Below, piece by piece: positions 53,876 to 61,285 of a stretch of 64,000 nt of DNA. Each line of letters opens with the position of its first letter. Within the stretch, counting starts at the first letter, position 1. A model generated the notes under the pieces. The model was not told the DNA's origin. It ran no database searches and worked only from the letters and a program-made list of their open reading frames with translations. The position numbers and the translations under genes were made by a program. The stretch is from Gemmatimonadales bacterium (lineage in GTDB: Bacteria; Gemmatimonadota; Gemmatimonadetes; Gemmatimonadales; GWC2-71-9), in assembly GCA_020633775.1 (NCBI GenBank), contig JACKDA010000004.1, positions 62,001 through 126,000 on the forward strand, given 5' to 3'.

Positions 53876-55014
53876 TGGTCGCCCGCCGCCGGTGGTTGCT
53901 GGCCGTGGCCCTCTGTCCCGGTGTCATCGGGGCACAGGCGGCCGCGCTCACCACCGGCGGCGGCGTTGGGCAGTTCGACCAATCGGCAACCGGTGCACTC
54001 GGCACGATCGGTCTCGATGCCGGCGGTCGACTCGGCCCCGTTGCACTCTCGCTCGCCTCCTCGACCATCACGTACCAGGACATCGGCACCACCAACCGCA
54101 TCGGGGCCGACCTGCTCCTCGACTTCGCGCGGCAGGGATGGCGCGCGGGGATCGGCCCCCGCTTCGAACTCGGCAACACGGTGCGTGGCAGCTGGACCAA
54201 CGCATGGAGCGGCGTCGGCATGGTCGGCCGGACCCTGGGCCCGTTCGACCTCCAGGTGGAGGCGGGCGAGGGGATCACCCACCCGATGGCGCAGCGGGTC
54301 TCGTTCGGTCGGCGCGGCGCCGAGCTCGGCGTGGCGATCGGCCCGGTGCACCTGCGCGGCAGCCTCGGGGTCACCGTGCTGCGCGACAGCACCCTGCGCG
54401 ACAACGTCTTCTTCAACGGCACCGTCCCGGCCGGAACCGATATCGACACCCTGTTCCGGGACCGGACCCGCCAGATCGATGATCTCGCGATCACCATGGC
54501 CGTGCAGTTGCCGACGATGCAGATCACCGGCACCGTCGGCCGTCGCAGCGGCGATGCCATTGCCACCCAGGGATGGTGGCGACTGCGCGCCCTCGTCCCG
54601 CTGACGGCGGTGGCCAGCGTCGAGATCGGCGCGAACCGCAATCCCGCCGATGTCGTGCTGGGCATCCCCGGCGGACGCGAGACGACCCTCGGGCTTCGCG
54701 TCGCCCTCCCCGACCCGGCGACCCGCACCCGGACGGTGGCGCGCGTCGTCGTCGAGCGCGAGGACGCCCGGCACGTGCGCGTCGTGCTCTCGCTGCCGGG
54801 CGGCTCCCGGGCCCGGCTGATGGGAGAGATGACGGGGTGGCGCCCGGTGGACCTCGAGCCGATCGGCGGCGGACGATTCGTCGGCTCCTTCCTCGCCGTC
54901 CCCGGCACCTACCGCATCAATGTCGCGCTCGACGATGGCCCGTGGGTCGCGCCGCCGGGGATGCCGCGCATCGAGGATGGCTTCGGCGGGATGGTGGGAC
55001 TGCTGGAGCTCTGA
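53875..55014 (+). CDS. outer-membrane barrel-like protein with C-terminal CBM48-like domain
   Basis: 379 residues. A signal peptide (LLAVALCPGVIGAQA) precedes about 270 residues of alternating amphipathic strands, typical of a beta-barrel. The last 90 residues ('RHVRVVLSLPGGSRARLMGEMTGWRPVDLEPIGGGRFVGSFLAVPGTYRINVALDDGPWVAPPG') repeat the CBM48-type fold found in the anti-sigma gene two genes upstream. The fold shared by sensor and effector suggests a common ligand. The barrel is inferred from composition. Confidence 0.68.
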   Translation: MVARRRWLLAVALCPGVIGAQAAALTTGGGVGQFDQSATGALGTIGLDAGGRLGPVALSLASSTITYQDIGTTNRIGADLLLDFARQGWRAGIGPRFELGNTVRGSWTNAWSGVGMVGRTLGPFDLQVEAGEGITHPMAQRVSFGRRGAELGVAIGPVHLRGSLGVTVLRDSTLRDNVFFNGTVPAGTDIDTLFRDRTRQIDDLAITMAVQLPTMQITGTVGRRSGDAIATQGWWRLRALVPLTAVASVEIGANRNPADVVLGIPGGRETTLGLRVALPDPATRTRTVARVVVEREDARHVRVVLSLPGGSRARLMGEMTGWRPVDLEPIGGGRFVGSFLAVPGTYRINVALDDGPWVAPPGMPRIEDGFGGMVGLLEL

Positions 55015-55087
55015 TCGCTCAACCTGACGCGCACGCCGACCGTACCGTTGGGGAGACCCATCACTGTCCTCTCCTCCGGAGTCCCCC

Positions 55088-55702
55088 GTGCGCCTGCCGT
55101 TCCTCGCCGTCCCGCTGCTCGCCACCCTGTCGTTCACCCCGCTCCTCGCGCAGTCCACCCCCGCCACCACCCGGCTGGTCGTCGCGCCCACCGGCAACGA
55201 GGCGCGCTACCGGGTGCGGGAACAGTTCGCGGGCGTCGACTTTCCGAACGATGCGGTGGGGCGCACCGCGGCCGTCTCCGGCAGCATCGTGCTCGCGGCC
55301 GATGGATCGGTCGTGCCCGACCAATCGCTCATCACGATCGACCTCCGCCCGCTCACCAGCGACAAGGAACGCCGCGACGGCTATGTCCAGCGCCGGCTCC
55401 TCGAGACCGAGCAGTATCCCACCGCGACCCTCAAGGTCACCGCGCTGCGCGGCGTGCCGAGCCCGCTGCCGACGAGCGGGACCCTGGCGCTCACCCTGCA
55501 GGGCGACCTCACCGTGCACGGCACCACCCGACCGACGACGTGGGAGATCAGTGCGACCGCGACACCCGAGGGCTACACCGGCACCGCGGTGACGCGCTTC
55601 ACCTTCGAGACGTTCGAGCTGACCAAGCCCCGCGTCGCGATCCTGCTCAGCATCGACGACGACATCGCGCTGGAGTACGACTTCACGCTGCGGCGGCAGT
55701 GA
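55088..55702 (+). CDS. YceI family periplasmic protein
   Basis: 204 residues from a GTG, with a signal peptide ending LLAQ. The lipocalin-like YceI barrel is shown by 'EARYRVREQFAGVDFPNDAVGRTAAVSGSIVLAADGSVV', 'LTSDKERRDGYVQRRLLETEQYPTATL' and 'GDLTVHGTTRPTTWEI'. YceI proteins bind polyisoprenoids in the periplasm. ispH at 58936 is near but in a different unit. The length is normal. Confidence 0.92.
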   Translation: MRLPFLAVPLLATLSFTPLLAQSTPATTRLVVAPTGNEARYRVREQFAGVDFPNDAVGRTAAVSGSIVLAADGSVVPDQSLITIDLRPLTSDKERRDGYVQRRLLETEQYPTATLKVTALRGVPSPLPTSGTLALTLQGDLTVHGTTRPTTWEISATATPEGYTGTAVTRFTFETFELTKPRVAILLSIDDDIALEYDFTLRRQ

Positions 55703-55703
55703 G

Positions 55704-57137
55704 TCAGAGGTAGGGCTGCAGCAGCCACGCCGCGCCGTCCCGCAGGCGCGGCCAGAGCCCCCGACGATCCAGCTCGTGGCGCCCGAGCACCCGGGCGCCC
55801 GCGGCCTTTGCCTCGACCAGCTTCTCCAGCATCCCGGCGAGCTCGGCGCTGTAGCACTCGACCTGGAACTCGAAGTTCAGCCGGAGTGAGCGCGGGTCCC
55901 AGTTGGCCGACCCGATGAGCGCCCACGCCCCGTCGACGACCAGCAACTTCGAGTGATCGAACGGCTCGGGCGTCAGCTCGACGCGCACCCCGCGGGCGAG
56001 CGCCCGGGACAGCACCGCCTGCTGGGCCCACTGGACCAGGCGCAGGTTGCCGCGCGCCGGGGTGAGCAGCCGCACCTGGACCCCCCGGAGCACCGTCACG
56101 CGCAGCGCCTCGAGGAGCCCGGCGTCGGGCAGGAAGTATGGCGTGACGATCACGACCCGGTCGCGCGCCTCGGCGAGGGCGCCGAGCAGGGTCATGAGAT
56201 ACGCATCCTGGGTCTCGTCGGGCCCGTCCGGAATCCCGCGCGCAATCACGCCACCGGTCGCCTCGAGCGGCGGGAACCAGCGATCGCCACGCAGGACCTC
56301 GCCGGTCGTGAAGCGCCAGTCGAACGCGAACGCCTCGCTAAGGTGGCCGACCACGGGACCGGTCAGACGGAAGTGCAGGTCGCGCGTCGCGTGCAACGGG
56401 CGATCGACCAGGACACACCCGTCTCGGATGTTCAGGCCACCCGTGAAGCCGATCCGCCCGTCCACGATGAGCAACTTCCGGTGGTTGCGCATGTTGAAGT
56501 ACGGGTGCGCAAAGGGCACCGGCGAGGGGAGGAAGGCGGCGACCGCAATGCCCCGCTCCCGGAGGGTCCGCAGGATCGACGGGCGGGAATAGTTTGCGCC
56601 GACGCCGTCCACGAGCACCCGCACCTCGACGCCGCGCGCCACGGCGGCCGCGAGCGCCTCCACGAACCGGCTCGCCACGCGCCCGCGGTCGAAGATGTAG
56701 GTCGCGAGGGCGATGCTCGTCCGGGCCGACCCGATCGCCTCGAGCATCGCCGGGTAGCCGGCATCGCCATCGACGAGTGGCTCCACCGTGTTCCCCTCGG
56801 TCAGCGGCTCGCCACTGATCCGGCCGGTGAGGGTCGCCAGCCGCGCCAGCGGCGCCGGGAGGTCAACGCGCGCGACCTCGTTCCCCGCCCGCGCCGCGAG
56901 GCGATCCGCAGTGTGCAGGTGTCGCACGCTGCGCATCCGCCCGGCCGCCCGCCGGATGCGGTTGATCCCGAGGAAGAAGTACAGGAAGGATCCGAGGATC
57001 GGCGTCAGCCACACCAGCCCCGTCCAGCCGATCGCCGCCCGCACGTCGCTCTTGGTGAGCACGACGTGGGCCGAGACGATCGAGGCGAGCGCCACGTGGA
57101 GCGCGCCGACGAGCAACTGCCAGGTGGTGGCTGACAT
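55704..57137 (-). CDS. cls: cardiolipin synthase (phospholipase D family)
   Basis: 477 residues from the ATG at 57137. Two N-terminal membrane helices precede two HKD motifs, NHRKLLIVDGRIGFTGG (about residues 225-241) and DHSKLLVVDGAWALIGSANWD (about 400-420). It makes cardiolipin from phosphatidylglycerol in the inner membrane. The length is normal for Cls. Its stop abuts the stop of the YceI gene. Confidence 0.9.
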   Translation of the reverse strand: MSATTWQLLVGALHVALASIVSAHVVLTKSDVRAAIGWTGLVWLTPILGSFLYFFLGINRIRRAAGRMRSVRHLHTADRLAARAGNEVARVDLPAPLARLATLTGRISGEPLTEGNTVEPLVDGDAGYPAMLEAIGSARTSIALATYIFDRGRVASRFVEALAAAVARGVEVRVLVDGVGANYSRPSILRTLRERGIAVAAFLPSPVPFAHPYFNMRNHRKLLIVDGRIGFTGGLNIRDGCVLVDRPLHATRDLHFRLTGPVVGHLSEAFAFDWRFTTGEVLRGDRWFPPLEATGGVIARGIPDGPDETQDAYLMTLLGALAEARDRVVIVTPYFLPDAGLLEALRVTVLRGVQVRLLTPARGNLRLVQWAQQAVLSRALARGVRVELTPEPFDHSKLLVVDGAWALIGSANWDPRSLRLNFEFQVECYSAELAGMLEKLVEAKAAGARVLGRHELDRRGLWPRLRDGAAWLLQPYL

Positions 57138-57159
57138 GGCGGAAGGGTACGGTGGGAGA

Positions 57160-57197
57160 CGGGAAGAGAGAAGAGAGAAGAGAGACGAGAGAAGAGG
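57160..57197. repeat. GAGAA-rich short tandem repeat
   Basis: Runs of GAAGAGAGAA/GAGACGAGAGAA between cls and DUF72, with the complementary TCTCTTCTCTCTTCTC at 57299-57316. Confidence 0.6.
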
Positions 57198-57214
57198 GGA
57201 CAACCTCGAGGAGC

Positions 57215-57290
57215 CTGTCACCCTGAGCGCAGCGAAGGGGCGGAACCCGACGGATGGCTCCGCCCCTTCGCCTTCGGCTCAGGGTCACAG
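57215..57290. repeat. palindromic repeat (REP2), full copy
   Basis: CTGTCACCCTGAGC then GAAGGGGCGGA pairs with TCCGCCCCTTCG and GCTCAGGGTCACAG. It lies upstream of the DUF72 gene. A half copy lies upstream of imuB. Confidence 0.65.
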
Positions 57291-57331
57291 CCCTCGCTTC
57301 TCTCTTCTCTCTTCTCGAACCATTTTGCAGC

Positions 57332-58312
57332 ATGCACCCATCCTGGCCCGATCGGTCCCGCCTGGAGGCGCTCGCCGGGCAGCTGCCGGACCTGATCCGA
57401 TTCGGCACCTCCAGCTGGACCTACCCCGGCTGGACCGGCCTCGTGTACGAGTCGACGTACCCGGCCACCGGTGCGGGTGCGCGGATGCTCGCCGAGTACG
57501 CCCGCTGGCCGCTGTTCCGGACGGTGGGGATCGACTCCTTCTTCTATCGCCCGCCGAGTGCCGCGACGCTGGCGTCGTACGCGCGCGCCCTGCCGGCCGG
57601 CTTCCCGTGCCTCGGCAAGGTGTGGGACCGGATCACTGCGCACACCTTCGCCAATCCCCGCGAGAAGTCACGCTGGGGAGAGCGCAATCCGGACTGGCTC
57701 AATGCCGACCTGTTCCTGACCGAGGTGCTCGCGCCGTTGCGCGAGCACTTCGGCGAGCACCTCGGGCCGCTGATCTTCGAGTTCCAGGCGATCGCGAAGA
57801 AGGACGGCGTCGATGCCGCCGGGTTCGCCGATGCCCTCGACCGCTTCTTCTCGGTCCTGCCGCGCGACGTCCCCTACGCCGTCGAGATCCGCAACCCCGA
57901 CTACCTCGCCCCGGAGTACTTCGCGGTCCTGCGGCAGCACGGGGTCGGCCATGTCTTCAATGCGTGGACCCGGATGCCGGCCATCGGGGAGCAGCTCCTG
58001 CTCCACGATGCGATCACTGCCCCGTTCATCGTTTCACGCGCGTTGCTCCGGAGCGGGCGGAGCTACGCCCAGGCGGTCGACGCGTTCGCGCCCTACGACC
58101 ATGTCCAGGACGAGAACCCCACGCTCCGGGCCGACCTGGCCGCCCTGGCGCGGGCAGCACTCGAGCTCCGGATCCCCGCCTACCTGATCGTCAACAATCG
58201 CGCGGAAGGCTGCGCCCCGCTCACCATCGCCGCGGTCGCGGAGCGCCTCGTGGCCGATGGCGGCTCAGCCGCCGGCGATCCGCTCGGCGAGGGTCGCCGG
58301 GTCGGGGAGTAG
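57332..58312 (+). CDS. DUF72 family protein
   Basis: 326 residues. The DUF72 TIM-barrel pattern is 'IRFGTSSWTYPGWTGLVY', 'FRTVGIDSFFYRPPSAATLASYARALPAGFPCLGKVWDRITAH' and 'YAVEIRNPDYLAPEYFAVLRQHGVGHVFNAW'. No activity is known for the family. Its last 48 bp overlap the TetR gene antisense. The length is normal. Confidence 0.9.
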   Translation: MHPSWPDRSRLEALAGQLPDLIRFGTSSWTYPGWTGLVYESTYPATGAGARMLAEYARWPLFRTVGIDSFFYRPPSAATLASYARALPAGFPCLGKVWDRITAHTFANPREKSRWGERNPDWLNADLFLTEVLAPLREHFGEHLGPLIFEFQAIAKKDGVDAAGFADALDRFFSVLPRDVPYAVEIRNPDYLAPEYFAVLRQHGVGHVFNAWTRMPAIGEQLLLHDAITAPFIVSRALLRSGRSYAQAVDAFAPYDHVQDENPTLRADLAALARAALELRIPAYLIVNNRAEGCAPLTIAAVAERLVADGGSAAGDPLGEGRRVGE

Positions 58313-58804
58313 CCAGGCGTCGAAGCCGGCCAGGTACCCCCCCTCACGCAAGCTCGTCAGGCCATGGACCCCGGCCCACACCCCGACCGCATGCTGGAGC
58401 AGGGCGACCGGATCCCCACCCTCCTCCAGCTCGAGGGCGCTGGCCACGGCGCCGAGCCACTCCCGCACCGCCACCGCGAGTTCCCCCTCCGGCGTCACGG
58501 TGACCATCAGGGTCGCCAGGGCGGGCTCCTCGACGAGGAACCTGGCCCAGACACGACCGACCACCGCGGCGCCCGCGCCAGGGGAGAGCCGGGCCGCCGC
58601 GTCGCGATAGCCCGCCGCCGCGATCGCAGAGAGGAGAGCCGCCCGATCGGGGAAGTGACGATACGGCGCCGCCGCGGAGACGCCTACCCGGCGCGCGAGC
58701 GCCCGGATCGACAAGGCCGCCGGGGAGGTCGAGAGCCGCAGCTCCGCTCGGCCGGCGGCGATGATGGCCCGGGGAAGATCGCCGTGATGATAGGGTTCGC
58801 CCAT
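58265..58804 (-). CDS. TetR-family regulator
   Basis: 179 residues from the ATG at 58804. The DNA-binding domain is 'LSIRALARRVGVSAAAPYRHFPDRAALLSAIAAAGY', and the C-terminal part matches the TetR_C_33/WHG-type ligand domain ('GRVWARFLVEEPALATLMVT'). A perfect 17-bp palindrome lies 26 bp upstream, so autoregulation is likely. The 3' end overlaps DUF72. The upstream ATG at 58870 would place the operator inside the gene and is unlikely. Confidence 0.88.
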   Translation of the reverse strand: MGEPYHHGDLPRAIIAAGRAELRLSTSPAALSIRALARRVGVSAAAPYRHFPDRAALLSAIAAAGYRDAAARLSPGAGAAVVGRVWARFLVEEPALATLMVTVTPEGELAVAVREWLGAVASALELEEGGDPVALLQHAVGVWAGVHGLTSLREGGYLAGFDAWLLPDPATLAERIAGG

Positions 58805-58830
58805 CGTGCAAGGATGTCGATACCCCCTGA

Positions 58831-58847
58831 TGTAGTCAATGACTACA
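58831..58847. promoter_or_regulatory. TetR operator
   Basis: TGTAGTCAATGACTACA, a perfect palindrome with 8-bp arms and a single central base, 26 bp upstream of the TetR start in an AT-rich patch. Confidence 0.75.
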
Positions 58848-58935
58848 TGGCAAGTAATCGTTGAATACATCTGTTGCTACCAAAGAGAAATGGTGCCCGT
58901 GGGCACCCAGCCGTCCTTCGTCGCCTCGGGAGGAA

Positions 58936-60150
58936 TCAGGTCGCGACGGCTGCCGCGAGCTCGGCCTCGAGCCCGGCCGTCACCGCGACCTTGACCACCG
59001 TCTCACCGATCTTGTTGTTGGGCGTCGAGGCGCCGGCAGTGATGCCGATCAGGCGGGCCGCGCCGAGCCAGTCGGCCAGCGTCTCCTGGCGCTTCGTCCT
59101 GACCGGCTGGTGGCGGATCGTCCCCGCCGCGGGGTCGATGCCGTCCGAGTCCTCGAGGTGGATCGCACGGACACCCATGTCCTGGGCAAGGGCGGCGAGT
59201 GCGCAGGTGTTGGAGGAGTTGAAGCCACCGACCACGAGCATCAGGTCGAGGGGGTCCCGCAGCAGTTCGCGCACCGCGTCCTGGCGCTCTTGGGTCGCCG
59301 AGCAGATGGTGTCGAACGAGCGGAAGTGCTCGTCGAGCGCGGCATCACCGAACCGGGCGGCGTAGGCCCGTCGGAACTCCGCGGCGATCGCGAGCGACTC
59401 GCCGGAGAGCATCGTGGTCTGGTTGGCGATCCCGGCCCGGAGCAGGTCCCGCTCGAAGTCGAACCCCTCGGCATACTTCCCGGCGAAGTGCCGTGACAGC
59501 GCCTCGGCGTCGCCGCCCTCCTCGATGAAGCGCGTCACCAGCTTGGCTTCGGTCATGTCGAAGACCACGAGGTACTTGCCGTCCGGATAGGCCGTGACCT
59601 GGCTGGCCGTCGCCCTGGTCTCCTCGTGGTAGTGCTTGCCGTGGATCACCGCGGTGAAGCCGTCGCGGGCGTAGTGCTTGACCCGCTTCCAGACGTTGAG
59701 CACCGACCCGCAGGTCGTGTCGACCACGATGCAGCCGATCGCCTGCAGGCGGCGGAGGTCCTGCATGGTCACGCCGAAGGCGGGCATGATCACGACATCC
59801 TCGTCGGTCACCTCGGCGAAGTCGAACTCGCCACTCGCTCCCTGGACCAGGAAGGTGACCCCCATCGCCCGCAGCTTCTCGTTGACGTGCGGGTTGTGGA
59901 TGATCTCGCCGACGAGGAAGAGCCGCCGGTCCGGGAACTTCGTCCGGGTTTCGTAGGCGTACTCGACCGCGCGATCGACGCCATAGCAGAAGCCGAACTC
60001 CTGCGCGAGGCGGAAGGTGAGCGGCCCCACGACGAGGGTGTTGCCCCGTGCCCGCATCGTCTCGACCACGGCGCTGCTGTAGTCGGCGGCAAGCGAGCCC
60101 TTGATTTCGGCCTTGAGCCCGAACCCGCGCCGGAAGTACGTCGATTCCAT
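58936..60150 (-). CDS. ispH: 4-hydroxy-3-methylbut-2-enyl diphosphate reductase
   Basis: 404 residues. Three cluster-ligand cysteines are in FGFCYGVDRA, DTTCGSVLNV and SSNTCALAAL. The active-site 'EIIHNPHVNEKL' and the TQERQDAV motif are present. The length is that of the long plant/cyanobacteria-like form. It is the last enzyme of the MEP pathway, making IPP and DMAPP, and holds a 4Fe-4S cluster. It is essential and single-copy in most bacteria using the pathway. Confidence 0.95.
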   Translation of the reverse strand: MESTYFRRGFGLKAEIKGSLAADYSSAVVETMRARGNTLVVGPLTFRLAQEFGFCYGVDRAVEYAYETRTKFPDRRLFLVGEIIHNPHVNEKLRAMGVTFLVQGASGEFDFAEVTDEDVVIMPAFGVTMQDLRRLQAIGCIVVDTTCGSVLNVWKRVKHYARDGFTAVIHGKHYHEETRATASQVTAYPDGKYLVVFDMTEAKLVTRFIEEGGDAEALSRHFAGKYAEGFDFERDLLRAGIANQTTMLSGESLAIAAEFRRAYAARFGDAALDEHFRSFDTICSATQERQDAVRELLRDPLDLMLVVGGFNSSNTCALAALAQDMGVRAIHLEDSDGIDPAAGTIRHQPVRTKRQETLADWLGAARLIGITAGASTPNNKIGETVVKVAVTAGLEAELAAAVAT

Positions 60151-60174
60151 GCCGGAAGGTAACGCGACCCCGAG

Positions 60175-60693
60175 CTAGGGACAGCCGACGGCGGTGGTCA
60201 CGATCGGGAGGCCGCGAAAGTCGGCCCGGACGAGCAGCGTGTCGAGGGTGGAGGGCTTGCGGAGCCGCAACTGCATCGAGCCGTCGGCGGTCGCGCCCAC
60301 GGCGTCGATGTCGACCATGCCGCTCACCGAGGCGTACCCCTCGATGCGGGTGGTATCGAGGACCCACCGGAACGCGGCGGTCGCGTTGGGAAGCGGGGAG
60401 GCGCCCTGGATGGCCGGCGAGACGACGGGGTGCGGACCGGGCGCGAGGGAATCGCGCTCGTGGAGGGCCACGAGGAGCCCGGTGTCATTGCTGATTGCGC
60501 TGAGGGTGGCCATCCGCGTGATCGGGCACCAGGCCAGCTCGCCAGGCAGGCGGGCACTGCCCGAGGCGCTGCCCGACCACTCGATCCGGACCATCGCGCG
60601 TCGCTCGCCCGACCCGAGCCTCGTCCACCCCCACCATCCCGCCGCGGCTGCGGCGGCGAGCACGACGAGCGCCACCACGGTGGCCTTCCTCAC
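60175..60693 (-). CDS. hypothetical secreted/anchored protein
   Basis: 172 residues. One N-terminal helix (VVALVVLAAAAAAGWWGW) anchors or exports it. The rest, with 'GMVDIDAVGATADGSMQLRL', is probably a small beta-sandwich. It lies 24 bp before ispH on the same strand. No family is recognised. Confidence 0.6.
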   Translation of the reverse strand: MRKATVVALVVLAAAAAAGWWGWTRLGSGERRAMVRIEWSGSASGSARLPGELAWCPITRMATLSAISNDTGLLVALHERDSLAPGPHPVVSPAIQGASPLPNATAAFRWVLDTTRIEGYASVSGMVDIDAVGATADGSMQLRLRKPSTLDTLLVRADFRGLPIVTTAVGCP

Positions 60694-60819
60694 GGAGTCA
60701 CCGTCGCGCGAAGGCGGATGCGTGGCTGGGGGGTGCGCGGGTGGGACACGCGCGGAAAGTGCCCGGACACCGGGCCGTCGGGAAGGGGTGAGACCGGCCC
60801 GCTCAGGGGCCGGGATGGC

Positions 60820-61260
60820 TCAGGAGGCTTCCTGCTGGTCCCACCGGCTGCGGCCATCGCGGTGCAGCCCGTAGGCCCGGAGTCGCCGCCACAGCGTGGT
60901 CCGGGAGATCCCCAGGGTCTTCGCCGTCTCCGCGAGCCGCCAGCTGTGGGCCTCGAGGGAGCGCACGATCGCGTCCTTCTCGCGCTCCGCCAGGGTGGTG
61001 GGACCCTCGCGCTTCGGCACGAAGATCGCTTCACCGATGTCGAGGTTGCCGACCTTGAGCGGCGCCAGTCGGCCGCCGAGGCCGGCCAGCTCGGGGAGCA
61101 GGTCATCCTTCTCCCCGGAGGCGTCGAGACCGGCCTCGTCGAGGGCGTGCCGCCCCGCTGCGTTGAGGTAGACTACGTGGCCCTGCTGGTCGAACACGAT
61201 GACGCCCTCGTTGAAGGCGTCGAGCAACGACTTCGCCAGCGGGGAGAAGACCGAGGGCAT
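60820..61260 (-). CDS. PAS-Fis regulator without AAA+ domain
   Basis: 146 residues from the ATG at 61260 (MPSVFSPLAKSLLDAFNEGV); earlier ATGs at 61281-61287 overlap the start of the divergent gene. PAS domain 'LLDAFNEGVIVFDQQGHVVYLNAAGRHAL' is followed directly by a Fis-type helix-turn-helix 'ERDAIVRSLEAHSWRLAETAKTLGISRTTLWRRL' (E-K-D). The AAA+ ATPase that links such parts in sigma-54 activators is absent. It may regulate the divergent chemoreceptor-like gene. Confidence 0.8.
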   Translation of the reverse strand: MPSVFSPLAKSLLDAFNEGVIVFDQQGHVVYLNAAGRHALDEAGLDASGEKDDLLPELAGLGGRLAPLKVGNLDIGEAIFVPKREGPTTLAEREKDAIVRSLEAHSWRLAETAKTLGISRTTLWRRLRAYGLHRDGRSRWDQQEAS

Positions 61261-61285
61261 CGAGCCCGACGTCGTGTGCATCATC

